A stretch of 64,000 nt of DNA from Myroides odoratimimus (GTDB taxonomy: Bacteria; Bacteroidota; Bacteroidia; Flavobacteriales; Flavobacteriaceae), in NCBI RefSeq assembly GCF_030326305.1, contig NZ_JACAKB010000001.1, positions 219,027-283,026 of the forward strand. The letters are read 5' to 3'. Made by a program: the position numbers and the translations under genes. Each line of letters starts with the position of its first letter. Position 1 is the stretch's first letter. Shown here piece by piece: positions 9,549 to 18,732 of this stretch. The notes beneath the pieces were generated by a model, which ran no database searches, was not told where the DNA came from, and saw only the letters and a program-made list of their open reading frames with translations.

Positions 9549-9992
9549 TTATTTTCTTTTATTTTCAAAAAACGATTTCATTAAAGCCGTACATTCTTGT
9601 TCAAGAACACCATAGACTACCTCGGTCTTTGGGTGGAGTTGTCCTCCTATGGCTTTATATCCTCTTTTTTCATCTGATGCACCATAAACAACTTTGGTTA
9701 TTTGACTCCAATAAAGAGCTCCTGCACACATCTGACAGGGTTCTAAAGTTACGAATAAAGTACAGTTTTTCAAATATTTAGCATTTAAGTAATTGGCAGC
9801 AGAAGAGATTGCTTGTATTTCTGCATGGGCAGTTACATCGTGTAGTAGTTCTGTCAAATTATGACTTTTCGCTATAATTTGGTTGTTAGCTACTACAATT
9901 GCCCCTACGGGAATCTCTCCTTTGTCATATGCTTCTTTTGCTTCATTTAGAGCAATACGCATAAAATATTCATCTGTGAAAAATGTATCCAT
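9549..9992 (-). CDS. tadA: tRNA-specific adenosine deaminase (A34 to inosine)
   Basis: Zinc-dependent cytidine-deaminase fold enzyme that converts wobble adenosine 34 of tRNA-Arg(ACG) to inosine. The zinc and catalytic signature is intact: HAE in VTAHAEIQAI, then PCQMC in LEPCQMCAGALYW. The length of 147 aa is normal for bacterial TadA. The ATG at 9992 is followed by the typical FMRIALNEAKEAYDKGEIPVGA opening, here split as MRIALNEAKEA and KGEIPVGA. It is the first gene of the minus-strand set tadA, alpha-2-macroglobulin, pbpC and is divergent from dxs. A possible -7 box (CAAAAGTA on the plus strand, 10020-10027) lies 28 nt upstream. Confidence 0.95.
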   Translation of the reverse strand: MDTFFTDEYFMRIALNEAKEAYDKGEIPVGAIVVANNQIIAKSHNLTELLHDVTAHAEIQAISSAANYLNAKYLKNCTLFVTLEPCQMCAGALYWSQITKVVYGASDEKRGYKAIGGQLHPKTEVVYGVLEQECTALMKSFFENKRK

Positions 9993-10019
9993 TCTTTTGT
10001 GTTAACATAAATGCAAAGT

Positions 10020-10047
10020 CAAAAGTAAAAACAAAATTGTAATTTTG
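10020..10047. promoter_or_regulatory. Divergent tadA/dxs promoter region with inverted repeat
   Basis: On the plus strand TAATTTTG (10040-10047) matches the Bacteroidota -7 box TAnnTTTG, 17 nt before the dxs ATG. On the minus strand the box read from 10027 to 10020 matches for tadA. An 8-bp perfect inverted repeat ACAAAATT/AATTTTGT (10031-10048) overlaps the dxs box. I found no clear -33 element, so this is moderate support only. Confidence 0.5.
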
Positions 10048-10064
10048 TTTTTATTTTATTTAGA

Positions 10065-11831
10065 ATGTCTAAAAACTTACTTGAACATATTAACACTCCG
10101 GCTGACTTAAAGAATCTTTCAATTGAAGAATTGAAAGGATTAGCTGTGGAGTTGAGAGAATTTATTATTGATATAGTTGCTAGTAAAGAAGGGCATCTAG
10201 GAGCAAGCTTAGGAGTGGTAGAACTAACGATTGCACTACATTATGTATTTGATACTCCTATTGATAATTTGGTATGGGATGTTGGACATCAAGCTTATGG
10301 ACATAAACTACTTACTGGTAGACAACAAGTATTTCACACCAATAGACAAAAAGGTGGTATTTGTGGATTTCCTCTAAGAGAAGAGAGTATTTATGATGCT
10401 TTCGGAGTTGGGCACTCTTCTACTGCTATTTCTGCTATCTTAGGTATGGCTATAGCAGCTAAGCTAAAAGGGGAAGAAGATAGATTCCATATTGCAGTAG
10501 TGGGAGATGCTTCTATTGCGTCAGGGATGGCTTTTGAAGGATTGAATCATGCTGGGGTGACAGATACTAATATGCTAGTGGTGCTTAATGATAATGCTAT
10601 AGGTATAGATCCTAGCGTAGGAGCATTAAAAGATTATTTGACAGCTGTGAAGGAAGGAAGGAATCCAAGAGTGAATAATATGATCAAATCTCTAAACTTT
10701 GACTATCACGGACCAATAGATGGACATGATTTACCTAGATTAATAAAAGAACTAGAGAGATTAAAAAATATTAAAGGACCTAAGTTTCTACATGTTATTA
10801 CAACTAAAGGAAAAGGATTAAAACAGGCTGAAGAAGATCAAGTAAAATATCATGCACCAGGCAAGTTTAATAAAGATACAGGAGAACTAATTCCTAGAAA
10901 GGAGAGCGAATTTCCTTCTAAATTCCAAGATGTTTTTGGGTTAACTTTAGTTGAGCTTGCTGATGCAAACGAGAAGATTGTAGGGATTACTCCTGCGATG
11001 CCTACTGGTAGTTCGTTAAAGTTTATGATGGATGCTTATCCAGATAGAGCAATAGATGTAGGGATAGCTGAACAACATGCAGTGACATTAGCTGCTGGTA
11101 TGGCCACTGAAGGACTTATTCCTTTCTGTGCCATATATTCCACTTTCTTACAACGTGCTTATGATCAGGTTATTCACGATGTGGCTTTACAGAACCTTCC
11201 TGTGATATTCTGTTTAGATAGAGCTGGATTAGTTGGTGAGGATGGAGCAACACACCAAGGTGTGTATGATATTGCTTATCTGAACTGTATCCCTAATATG
11301 ATTATCGCAGCTCCTTTAAATGAATTAGAGTTGCGCAATTTATTATATACAGCTCAGTTAGGTCTAAATCATCCGATAGCAATACGCTATCCTAGAGGAA
11401 AAGGTGTTATTGAATATTCTTGGAAATTGCCATTTGAGAAAATTAATATAGGAAGTGTCTCTCAAATCAAAAAAGGAGATAAATTTGCATTTATCTCTAC
11501 AGGAACTATTGGTAATAATGTAGTTAAGGCGATGGATATTTGTAATAGTGCTGCTTGGTCACATTATCATTTTATATTTGTAAAACCATTAAATGAGGAG
11601 ATCTTACATCGTATTTGTCAAGAACACGAGAAGATAGTGACAATAGAGGACGGAACAGTTATTGGTGGTTTTGGTAGTATAGTAAGTCAATTTGTTACTG
11701 CGTATTATCCTCATGTAGAGGTTGAAGTGTTAGGGGTGAAAGATACATTTATAGAGCACGCTACTGTGTTAGAACAGCAGCAATTATGTGGAATAGATAC
11801 AGAAAGTTTAGTTGCAAAAATAAAGAATTAA
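10065..11831 (+). CDS. dxs: 1-deoxy-D-xylulose-5-phosphate synthase
   Basis: Thiamine-diphosphate enzyme that condenses pyruvate and glyceraldehyde 3-phosphate, the first step of the MEP isoprenoid pathway. The motifs seen are WDVGHQAYGHK, GHSSTAIS, the ThDP/Mg signature beginning GDASIASGMAFEGLNHAG and ending LNDNAIGID, and the catalytic Glu in DVGIAEQHAVTLAAGMA. The third position of the usual GDG is Ala and the usual NDNxMSI is NDNAIGI; from memory both are normal for Bacteroidota homologues. At 588 aa it is a little shorter than the usual 620. It is followed after 3 nt by a DUF3078 gene that starts with TTG, so the two are probably translated from one message. Confidence 0.95.
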   Translation: MSKNLLEHINTPADLKNLSIEELKGLAVELREFIIDIVASKEGHLGASLGVVELTIALHYVFDTPIDNLVWDVGHQAYGHKLLTGRQQVFHTNRQKGGICGFPLREESIYDAFGVGHSSTAISAILGMAIAAKLKGEEDRFHIAVVGDASIASGMAFEGLNHAGVTDTNMLVVLNDNAIGIDPSVGALKDYLTAVKEGRNPRVNNMIKSLNFDYHGPIDGHDLPRLIKELERLKNIKGPKFLHVITTKGKGLKQAEEDQVKYHAPGKFNKDTGELIPRKESEFPSKFQDVFGLTLVELADANEKIVGITPAMPTGSSLKFMMDAYPDRAIDVGIAEQHAVTLAAGMATEGLIPFCAIYSTFLQRAYDQVIHDVALQNLPVIFCLDRAGLVGEDGATHQGVYDIAYLNCIPNMIIAAPLNELELRNLLYTAQLGLNHPIAIRYPRGKGVIEYSWKLPFEKINIGSVSQIKKGDKFAFISTGTIGNNVVKAMDICNSAAWSHYHFIFVKPLNEEILHRICQEHEKIVTIEDGTVIGGFGSIVSQFVTAYYPHVEVEVLGVKDTFIEHATVLEQQQLCGIDTESLVAKIKN

Positions 11832-11834
11832 GTT

Positions 11835-13037
11835 TTGGGAAAGATTAAGAGCGGTTTACTTGGTTTAGTTGTGTTAACGAGTTGTTTACAAACGTATGGA
11901 CAAGAAATAACAGAAAGAAGTAATCAACTAGAAAATAAGAGTGTTCAAGATGTAAAGAAAGATACTTTACGCATAGATGAAAATCCATATAATCCACTGA
12001 TGGGGGTTATACCTTATAAGGATTATAGTGGAGGAACGATACTATACGATAAAAACAATAGGGAAGAGCCTTTCTTAAAGCCTGCAGTGTACGTAGAGAG
12101 AAATAAACCTAAAGTGAATAAAATAAAGACGAATTATAATCCTAATATAGATTTAAGTCTTTTGCCTATTAACAATGAGATAATTGGCTATTGGGAAAAA
12201 GAGAATCGCTTTGGATTAGATTTTAATCAGATCGCTTTTGTCAATTGGAGTGCTGGTGGGGATAACTCTATTTCAGGGCTTTTAAAAGGAGAGTTTGGGC
12301 GTAAGTATATTAAGGGGCGTTTATTGTGGGAAAATACTTTAAATATGAGGTATGGGCTAAATAAGCAATCAGGAAGAGAATCTCGTAAGACAGATGATGT
12401 ATTAGAGTTAAACTCTGCGTTTGGGTATAAATCTTCTGCAATTTCTGATTGGTATTATGTAGCGAAGTTAAACTTCAAGACACAGTTTACGAACGGATAT
12501 AATTACCCAGATACTGATAATCCTGTATCGGCTTGGTTTGCTCCTGCATACTTATTTGTCGGGGTCGGAGCTGAGTATGTAGATCCTAAAACAGAGATGA
12601 AGTATTATATTTCACCATTAACTTATAAATCAACTTTCGTTTTAGACCAAACATTAGCAGATCAAGGAGCATTTGGTGTGACAAAAGCAGAGAAAGATGA
12701 CCTAGGTAATATTATTAGACGTGGATCTAAATATAAAGCAGAGATAGGTTTTTTATTGAGCAGTGAGTGGAAAAAAGAAATATTTAAAAACATGTTTTAT
12801 CAGCATAAACTTACGTTGTATAGCGATTATTTAAACAACTTTGGCAATGTGAATATCATGTTTGAAATGAAGTTGGATCTTAAGGTTAATGATTATGTAC
12901 GTGCTAATGTAGGAACTTATATGATTTATGATGATAATGTTAAGAATAAAGTGATGAGAGATGGTGTACAGGTTATAGAAGGACCTAAAATGCAGTTTAA
13001 ACAAACTTTAGGAGTAGGGTTAACTTACGCGTTTTAA
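11835..13037 (+). CDS. DUF3078 domain-containing exported protein
   Basis: Function unknown. The start is TTG at 11835, three bases after the dxs stop; the next in-frame ATG is about 55 codons later and would remove the signal peptide, so TTG is preferred. A hydrophobic signal (LLGLVVLTS) is followed by QTYGQE, giving an exported protein. A Cys in the hydrophobic segment could make it a lipoprotein, but the Gln after a YG site fits signal peptidase I better. The DUF3078 core is recognisable from NQIAFVNWSAGGDNSISG, followed by alternating aromatic beta strands and a terminal Phe, which suggests an outer-membrane barrel. This family is largely confined to Bacteroidota. It is probably co-transcribed with dxs and the following barrel gene. 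Confidence 0.82.
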   Translation: MGKIKSGLLGLVVLTSCLQTYGQEITERSNQLENKSVQDVKKDTLRIDENPYNPLMGVIPYKDYSGGTILYDKNNREEPFLKPAVYVERNKPKVNKIKTNYNPNIDLSLLPINNEIIGYWEKENRFGLDFNQIAFVNWSAGGDNSISGLLKGEFGRKYIKGRLLWENTLNMRYGLNKQSGRESRKTDDVLELNSAFGYKSSAISDWYYVAKLNFKTQFTNGYNYPDTDNPVSAWFAPAYLFVGVGAEYVDPKTEMKYYISPLTYKSTFVLDQTLADQGAFGVTKAEKDDLGNIIRRGSKYKAEIGFLLSSEWKKEIFKNMFYQHKLTLYSDYLNNFGNVNIMFEMKLDLKVNDYVRANVGTYMIYDDNVKNKVMRDGVQVIEGPKMQFKQTLGVGLTYAF

Positions 13038-13049
13038 TTCTAAGAAGCT

Positions 13050-13757
13050 ATGAGAAAATTACTAGTTATAGGTATTGTGTTGTTGAGCAGTTTTATCGCT
13101 CATGGACAAGAATACGTTGAGTCAAATGAAAATATAAATGAGACTGTTCAAGACTCTTTGAAAACTGTAGATTTTAAATACAGAGAAGACCAGTTTTACT
13201 TTGGTGTCACACATACTTTAATGCAAGATAAACCTGCTGGTTTTTCTCCTAGCTCAGTATCTATTGGATTGAATGGAGGGTTCTTGAGAGACTTTCCTAT
13301 CAATAGATCTAGAACTGTGGCTATAGCACCTGGAGTGGGATATTCTTACCTGAACTTGAGAGGGAACCTTGGAATTACACCAGAGAATGAACATGTTATT
13401 TTAGGTTCATATAAGAAAAGTAGCTTGTCATTGCATGCTATTGACTTCCCGATAGAGCTACGCTGGAGAAATTCTACACCTTATAGTCATAAATTTTGGC
13501 GTATTTATTTAGGTTTTAAAGCTAGTTATGTTTTTGGAGATCGTACCAAAACGACTACAGGAGATTATTCTGCTACTTATAAAGGAGATCCTAATGTGAA
13601 TAAGTGGTTATACGGAGTATATCTATCAGCAGGGTTTAATACCTGGAATGTTTATATGTATTACGGTCTAAATAATGTATACAAAGATGAGGTATTGAAG
13701 TGGGATTCTAATAAGCTAAGACTCTTAAATGTAGGAGTCATGTTCTACATCTTATAG
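13050..13757 (+). CDS. Outer-membrane beta-barrel protein (porin/PorT-like)
   Basis: 235 aa with a clear signal peptide (MRKLLVIGIVLLSSFIAHG, then Q). The mature part has a short linker followed by amphipathic beta strands with many Tyr and Gly, and ends NVGVMFYIL, as outer-membrane barrels do. It resembles the PorT/outer membrane beta-barrel families of Bacteroidota, but I cannot equate it with the type IX secretion protein PorT. It lies 12 nt after the DUF3078 gene in the same direction, and its last 13 bases overlap the end of the convergent PAP2-like gene. Confidence 0.7.
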   Translation: MRKLLVIGIVLLSSFIAHGQEYVESNENINETVQDSLKTVDFKYREDQFYFGVTHTLMQDKPAGFSPSSVSIGLNGGFLRDFPINRSRTVAIAPGVGYSYLNLRGNLGITPENEHVILGSYKKSSLSLHAIDFPIELRWRNSTPYSHKFWRIYLGFKASYVFGDRTKTTTGDYSATYKGDPNVNKWLYGVYLSAGFNTWNVYMYYGLNNVYKDEVLKWDSNKLRLLNVGVMFYIL

Positions 13758-14359
13758 TTTATAAGTAAATATATAAGTGTAGGTATAATCCCAATACAAA
13801 AGCCTTGGATAATTTCTTTAGATGTATGTGCTCTAAGTAGTAATCTAGAACAAGCAACTATCCCAATTAAAAAGACGAAAAGAATTACTCCTATAATATT
13901 GGGTTGTTGTAATTCTACTAATATGTGGATATAGAACATAAAGCTAGTGACTAATGTAGTGATATGTACACTAGACTTTTGTTTTAATAACGCAAATACT
14001 AGTAATAGAAGGTAGCTATTCATCAATCCCCAAATGTATAAGCGTATAGTATAAGCACTATTGTTGTATAGAATATAGTCCTTTAGTACAAACAGTAAAA
14101 CAATATTGATGATAAAAGGGATGATACGCTCTTTTCTTGAGCTGACCATAACTGAAGTGTTGACTAGTTTAAGTGATCGCAACAAAAAGTAAATACATAT
14201 AGGTAATAGGCAGGTCGTAATTAGAACTTGCCCTAATATAATGGACATTTCTACTGAAGAAAAATAGAAATGTGCTAACGAAAAATACAATAAAGTCGTT
14301 AAAAAAGGGACTGTTATTGGATGAAAAATAGAAGAGAATAATTTCGCTGTTTTTTTCAT
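13745..14359 (-). CDS. PAP2-like integral membrane protein
   Basis: 204-aa hydrophobic protein with about six membrane segments. The C-terminal part contains SRLLLRAHTSKE, which matches the third PAP2 phosphatase motif (SRx5Hx3D/E). A weak version of the second motif is seen in KSSVHIT (normally PSGH), and SSRKERIIP may stand for the first. It may therefore be a lipid phosphatase or a degenerate relative; the substrate is unknown. The gene follows rpoN by 13 nt on the same strand and is probably co-transcribed. Its 3' end overlaps that of the convergent barrel gene by 13 bp, with no terminator visible between them. Confidence 0.6.
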   Translation of the reverse strand: MKKTAKLFSSIFHPITVPFLTTLLYFSLAHFYFSSVEMSIILGQVLITTCLLPICIYFLLRSLKLVNTSVMVSSRKERIIPFIINIVLLFVLKDYILYNNSAYTIRLYIWGLMNSYLLLLVFALLKQKSSVHITTLVTSFMFYIHILVELQQPNIIGVILFVFLIGIVACSRLLLRAHTSKEIIQGFCIGIIPTLIYLLINYKM

Positions 14360-14372
14360 TTAACAATCAGTA

Positions 14373-15827
14373 TTAAATACGTTTGCGCATTCTAGCTACA
14401 GGAATGTCCAATTGTTCTCTATATTTAGCTACTGTACGTCTAGCGATAGGGTATCCTTTGTCTTTAAGTAGCTCTGCTAGTTTATCATCTGGGTAAGGTT
14501 TTTTCTTATCCTCTTCACTAATAATATTTTCTAATATTTTTTTAATCTCTAGTGTAGATACTTCTTCACCTTGGTCGTTAACCATTGCTTCAGAGAAGAA
14601 GTTTTTGATTAGTTTTGTACCATAAGGTGTATCTACATATTTACTATTAGCTACCCTAGACACAGTAGAAATATCTAAGCCTACTAAATCAGCAATGTCT
14701 TTTAAGATCATTGGTTTTAGTTTGGTCTCATCTCCTGTCAGAAAGTATTCTTCCTGATACTCTACTATAGCATGCATTGTCACAAATAAGGTTTCTTGAC
14801 GCTGTTTTATTGCATCTATAAACCATTTAGCACCATCTAGTTTTTGTTTGATAAACTGCACTGCATCTTTTTGCGCACTAGAAGATTTTGCAGATTCCTT
14901 ATACGACTGTAGCATCTCTTGGTAATCTTTAGAGATGTGAAGTTCAGGCGCATTTCTACCATTTAATAAAAGCTCAAGTTCACCTTCATTAATTTTTATT
15001 GTAAAGTCTGGTACTACGTGTTCTACAGTACGTTCATTACCTATGTATGCTCCTCCTGGCTTAGGATTTAGCTTTTCTATTTCGTCAATAGCATTTCTAA
15101 GTTTTTCTTTTGAAACACCATATTTCTGTAATAATTTATCGTAGTGTTTTTTTGTAAAAGCATCAAATTGATCCGCTATAATCTCTGTAGCTAAATCTAC
15201 AGCGTCAGATTGCGTCTTGTGTTTTAACTGTAATAGAAGACACTCTTGCAAGTCTCTAGCACCTACACCTGCAGGGTCTAGTTCTTGTACGATTAGTAAT
15301 ATTCTCTCTACAGTTTCTTCATCAGTATAGATACCTTGAGTGAATGCTAAGTCATCTACTAGGTCTTGTGTCTCACGTCTTAAGTATCCCATGTCGTCAA
15401 TACTTCCTACTAAGAACTCTGCAATCTTTCTGTCACCTTCACTTAACATAAAGGTATTTAATTGATTTAACAGGTCTTGATGGAATGATTCATGTGCGAT
15501 GATAGGCATTTCGTATTCGTCATCATCTTTACTGTAGTTATTTGCTTGTAATTTATAGTCAGGTGTTTCGTCATCACTTAGGTATTCATCTATATTGATA
15601 TCCTCTGCTTCTATGCGTTCATTATCATAATCTTCAAAGTCATTGTCAAATTCATCCACATCTGTAGACTCGTTTTCTTTGCCAGTCTCTAGAGCAGGAT
15701 TCTCAATTAGCTCTTCCTTCAGTCTTTGTTCAAAAGCTAAAGTAGGCAATTGTATTAACTTCATCAACTGGATTTGTTGAGGAGATAATTTTTGAGATAA
15801 TTTGAGTTGTAAACTTTGTTTAAGCAT
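14373..15827 (-). CDS. rpoN: RNA polymerase sigma-54 factor
   Basis: Alternative sigma factor that directs RNA polymerase to -24/-12 promoters and needs AAA+ activators. All three regions are present. Region I is Gln/Leu-rich (SLQLKLSQKLSPQQIQLMKL) and contacts activators. Region II is very acidic at residues about 52-95. Region III includes the helix-turn-helix DISTVSRVANSKYVDTPYG and ends with the RpoN box ARRTVAKYRE (residues 462-471). The length of 484 aa is normal. An intrinsic terminator of the upstream asnS gene lies between the two genes, and a possible -7 box is placed inside the loop of that terminator (15887-15894), so rpoN may have its own promoter. Confidence 0.96.
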   Translation of the reverse strand: MLKQSLQLKLSQKLSPQQIQLMKLIQLPTLAFEQRLKEELIENPALETGKENESTDVDEFDNDFEDYDNERIEAEDINIDEYLSDDETPDYKLQANNYSKDDDEYEMPIIAHESFHQDLLNQLNTFMLSEGDRKIAEFLVGSIDDMGYLRRETQDLVDDLAFTQGIYTDEETVERILLIVQELDPAGVGARDLQECLLLQLKHKTQSDAVDLATEIIADQFDAFTKKHYDKLLQKYGVSKEKLRNAIDEIEKLNPKPGGAYIGNERTVEHVVPDFTIKINEGELELLLNGRNAPELHISKDYQEMLQSYKESAKSSSAQKDAVQFIKQKLDGAKWFIDAIKQRQETLFVTMHAIVEYQEEYFLTGDETKLKPMILKDIADLVGLDISTVSRVANSKYVDTPYGTKLIKNFFSEAMVNDQGEEVSTLEIKKILENIISEEDKKKPYPDDKLAELLKDKGYPIARRTVAKYREQLDIPVARMRKRI

Positions 15828-15851
15828 TCTTTTGTGAATATTAATTACAAA

Positions 15852-15919
15852 TAAAAAAAATGTTTACTTTAAAACATATTCTTTTTCAAATTTAATGAAA
15901 ATATGTGATAAAGTAAACA
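15852..15919 (-). terminator. asnS terminator with an rpoN -7 box in its loop
   Basis: On the minus strand TGTTTACTTTA pairs with TAAAGTAAACA (11 bp; plus coordinates 15909-15919 and 15861-15871). A further 7-bp inner stem ACATATT/AATATGT follows, then a run of eight U. The loop contains TAAATTTG (15887-15894), which fits TAnnTTTG for transcription of rpoN. Confidence 0.75.
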
Positions 15920-15941
15920 CTTTTATAAAGGTCTTATTATA

Positions 15942-17375
15942 TTAAAACTCTGCGTTCTGCGGTGTTCTAGGGAAAGGAATCACGTCTCTAATATTCGTCA
16001 TTCCTGTCGCAAATAATACAAGACGTTCAAAACCAAGTCCAAATCCACTGTGAGGAGCTGTTCCGAATTTTCTTGTATCTAGGTACCACCAAAGCTCTTC
16101 TTTGTCAATTCCCATTTTTTCTATTTTCTCTAATAGTACATCATAGCGTTCTTCTCTTTGAGAACCACCTACGATCTCTCCAATACCAGGGAATAGGATA
16201 TCCATTGCTCTTACTGTTTTTCCATCTTCGTTCATTCTCATATAGAATGCTTTGATTTCAGCAGGATAATCAAATAAAATTACCGGACATTTAAAGTGTT
16301 TTTCTACTAAGTAACGCTCATGCTCACTTTGTAAATCTGCACCCCATCCATCGATGATATATTTAAACTTCTTGTTTTTATTAGGCTTACAGTTTCTTAA
16401 GATATCTACAGCCTCAGTATAGCTAACACGTTTAAAGTTGTTATCTACTACGAAACGAAGTTTTTCTAATAGTGTCATTTCGCTGCGTTCAGCTTGAGGT
16501 TTTGTTTTTTCCTCATCTTGTAAACGCTTGTCTAAGAATGCTAAGTCATCAGCACATTTATCTAGTACGTAGTTGATTACATATTTGATAAAGTCTTCTG
16601 CTAAGTCCATGTTGTCGTCTAAGTTGTTAAACGCAACTTCTGGCTCGATCATCCAGAACTCTGCTAAGTGACGAGATGTGTTTGAGTTCTCAGCACGGAA
16701 CGTTGGTCCGAATGTATATACTGAACCTAATGCCATAGCATAAGTCTCAGCTTCTAGTTGTCCAGATACAGTTAAGTTAGTAGTCTTTCCAAAGAAATCT
16801 TGTGAGAAGTCTATTTTTCCTTCTTCTGTACGAGGTAGATTATTTAAGTCTAAGTTTGTTACTCTGAACATTTCTCCTGCTCCTTCTGCATCAGATCCTG
16901 TAATGATAGGTGCATTGAAATAGAAGAATCCATTCTCTTGGAAATATTTATGCACTGCATAAGATAAAACACTACGCACTCTCATAATAGCTCCAAATAC
17001 ATTTGTACGGATTCTCAAGTGAGCATTTTCACGTAAGAATTCTAGAGAGTGTTTCTTAGGTTGTATCGGATACTCTTCTGGATTAGCTTCTCCGTACACT
17101 TTAAGATTTTCAACTTGTATTTCTACAGTTTGACCAGCCCCTTGGCTCTCTACTAATGTTCCTCTAACTGAGATTGCAGCTCCTGTGTGAATCTTTTTTA
17201 ACAACTCTGCTGGGAACTTATCTAAATCAACAACACATTGAATATTGTTAATCGTAGATCCATCATTCAAGGCGATAAATTGGTTGTTTCTAAACGTTTT
17301 TACCCATCCTTTTGCTTTAACTTCATGGAGTAGACCTTTGCCTGCCAGTAGATCGTTAATTTTCGTATGTTTCAT
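15942..17375 (-). CDS. asnS: Asparaginyl-tRNA synthetase
   Basis: Class IIb aminoacyl-tRNA synthetase that charges tRNA-Asn. An N-terminal OB-fold anticodon-binding domain ([20 protein letters not shown]) covers about residues 1-110. The catalytic domain carries motif 2 ([20 protein letters not shown]) and motif 3 ([12 protein letters not shown]). The length of 477 aa agrees with the family. It is transcribed toward rpoN, separated by a strong terminator. A -7 box (17430-17437, minus strand) lies about 55 nt upstream of the ATG, and a 9-bp inverted repeat overlaps the position expected for the -33 element. Confidence 0.97.
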   Translation of the reverse strand: MKHTKINDLLAGKGLLHEVKAKGWVKTFRNNQFIALNDGSTINNIQCVVDLDKFPAELLKKIHTGAAISVRGTLVESQGAGQTVEIQVENLKVYGEANPEEYPIQPKKHSLEFLRENAHLRIRTNVFGAIMRVRSVLSYAVHKYFQENGFFYFNAPIITGSDAEGAGEMFRVTNLDLNNLPRTEEGKIDFSQDFFGKTTNLTVSGQLEAETYAMALGSVYTFGPTFRAENSNTSRHLAEFWMIEPEVAFNNLDDNMDLAEDFIKYVINYVLDKCADDLAFLDKRLQDEEKTKPQAERSEMTLLEKLRFVVDNNFKRVSYTEAVDILRNCKPNKNKKFKYIIDGWGADLQSEHERYLVEKHFKCPVILFDYPAEIKAFYMRMNEDGKTVRAMDILFPGIGEIVGGSQREERYDVLLEKIEKMGIDKEELWWYLDTRKFGTAPHSGFGLGFERLVLFATGMTNIRDVIPFPRTPQNAEF

Positions 17376-17429
17376 CGTGATTTATAATTTTAATAATCAG
17401 TGTCTTATTTAGACAATTTCAAATACTTG

Positions 17430-17480
17430 CAAAAATAGTAAAATATTGTGTATTATGGAATAAAGAAATTGCCATAATAC
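17430..17480 (-). promoter_or_regulatory. asnS promoter box with upstream inverted repeat
   Basis: CAAAAATA at 17430-17437 is TAnnTTTG on the minus strand. Directly upstream of it, GTATTATGG (17450-17458) and CCATAATAC (17472-17480) form a perfect 9-bp inverted repeat with a 13-nt spacer, at the place where a regulator or the -33 contact would sit. Confidence 0.45.
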
Positions 17481-17600
17481 GGTAATAATTACATGAGAAT
17501 AAAGAATAGGCTAATTAGAGTGAAAGAATGGAAGTACTCTAATTGTTGAGAACAGTAGAGAACTGGGCGATAGTGGTAGAAGAGAAGGGGGATACAAAAC

Positions 17601-17628
17601 AAAAGCAGCCTATTTGTAGACTGCTTTT
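17601..17628 (-). terminator. Terminator after leucine dehydrogenase
   Basis: AAAAGCAG (17601-17608) pairs with CTGCTTTT (17621-17628), with inner CTA/TAG pairs. On the minus strand it is followed by GTTTTGT, six bases after the gene's stop codon. Confidence 0.75.
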
Positions 17629-17634
17629 AAACCA

Positions 17635-18732
17635 TTATTTAGCGTTTTTCTTTTTGTTGATTCTGTCTTCTGCTTTTTTCATAGCAGCTTGTTGAGAAGT
17701 TATCTTGTGTTCTTTAGCATAATTAAGTACTTCTAAAGTGGTGTTGTAGATGTTTTCAGTGCGTTTTAAAGCTTCATCTAGTCCATAGTGAACTATCTCA
17801 CCAAAAACATTAATAATTCCTCCTGCGTTGATTAAAAAGTCGGGAGCATAGACAATTCCTCGTTCTTGTAGTCTTTTGCCGTGTATAGCTTCTACTGCTA
17901 ATTGATTGTTAGCTGCTCCTGCTATTACTTTTGCTTTGATTTTTTCGATAGTATCATCATTGATAGTCGCTCCTAAAGCACAAGGAGAATAGATATCTAC
18001 ATCTTCTGAGTATAGGTCTGTACCAGTAAATATCTTAGTATTATATTTTTTTGCTACTTCACTCACTCTCTCTTCATTGATATCTGTGATTGTAACTATG
18101 GCTCCACTGGCAGTTAAGTGTTTTACTAATGTCTCGCCGACATTCCCTATTCCTTGTACCAGCACTTTTTTACCTTCTAAGTTATCAGACCCAAATTGAT
18201 AATGTGCCGCCGCTTTTAATCCCATAAATACTCCATATGCAGTTACAGGCGAAGGGTTGCCTGATCCTCCTAGACTTTCTGATATACCAGTCACATGAGG
18301 TGTGATAGAATGGATTAGATCCATATCTGCTGTGGTGGTACCTACGTCTTCAGCTGTGATATATCTACCACTAAGAGAGTTGACATAATGGGCAAAAGCT
18401 TTGATGAGTTCTGGACTTTTATCCTTTTTAGAATCACCCATGATTACAGCTTTACCCCCTCCTAAGTCTAGTCCAGAGATAGCAGATTTATAAGTCATCC
18501 CTCTAGAGAGGCGTAGTACATCATTTAGCGCTTCCCATTCTGATGTGTAGTTCCACATTCTTGTTCCACCGAGTGCAGGACCTAGTGTAGTATTGTGTAT
18601 ACCTATGATTGCCTTTAATCCAGATTCTTTATCGTGACAGAACATAATTTGCTCATGATTGTCAAAGGATATTTGTCCAAATACTGGAGATATCTTTTTA
18701 AGCTCTTCTGGTGAATAGATTGTTGTATTCAT
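17635..18732 (-). CDS. Leucine (Glu/Leu/Phe/Val) dehydrogenase
   Basis: NAD-dependent oxidative deaminase of branched-chain amino acids, interconverting leucine and 4-methyl-2-oxopentanoate. The start is taken as ATG at 18732; a TTG two codons earlier is less likely. The 365-aa length is that of leucine dehydrogenases. The family signatures are GGTRMW, the catalytic-lysine segment LDLGGGKAVI and the Rossmann glycines GIGNVGETL. NQLAVEAIHG and FLINAGGIINVFGE complete the C-terminal domain. The substrate range within the Leu/Phe/Val group cannot be told from sequence alone. The gene stands alone, with its own terminator and a leader that contains nested inverted repeats, one arm overlapping the start codon. 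Confidence 0.9.
   Translation of the reverse strand: MNTTIYSPEELKKISPVFGQISFDNHEQIMFCHDKESGLKAIIGIHNTTLGPALGGTRMWNYTSEWEALNDVLRLSRGMTYKSAISGLDLGGGKAVIMGDSKKDKSPELIKAFAHYVNSLSGRYITAEDVGTTTADMDLIHSITPHVTGISESLGGSGNPSPVTAYGVFMGLKAAAHYQFGSDNLEGKKVLVQGIGNVGETLVKHLTASGAIVTITDINEERVSEVAKKYNTKIFTGTDLYSEDVDIYSPCALGATINDDTIEKIKAKVIAGAANNQLAVEAIHGKRLQERGIVYAPDFLINAGGIINVFGEIVHYGLDEALKRTENIYNTTLEVLNYAKEHKITSQQAAMKKAEDRINKKKNAK

Noticed and set aside
9296-9781. 161-codon plus-strand open frame across the macroglobulin/tadA junction
   Set aside because: It lies wholly antisense to two well-supported genes, spans their boundary, and its translation is Leu/Ser/Phe-rich with no domain.
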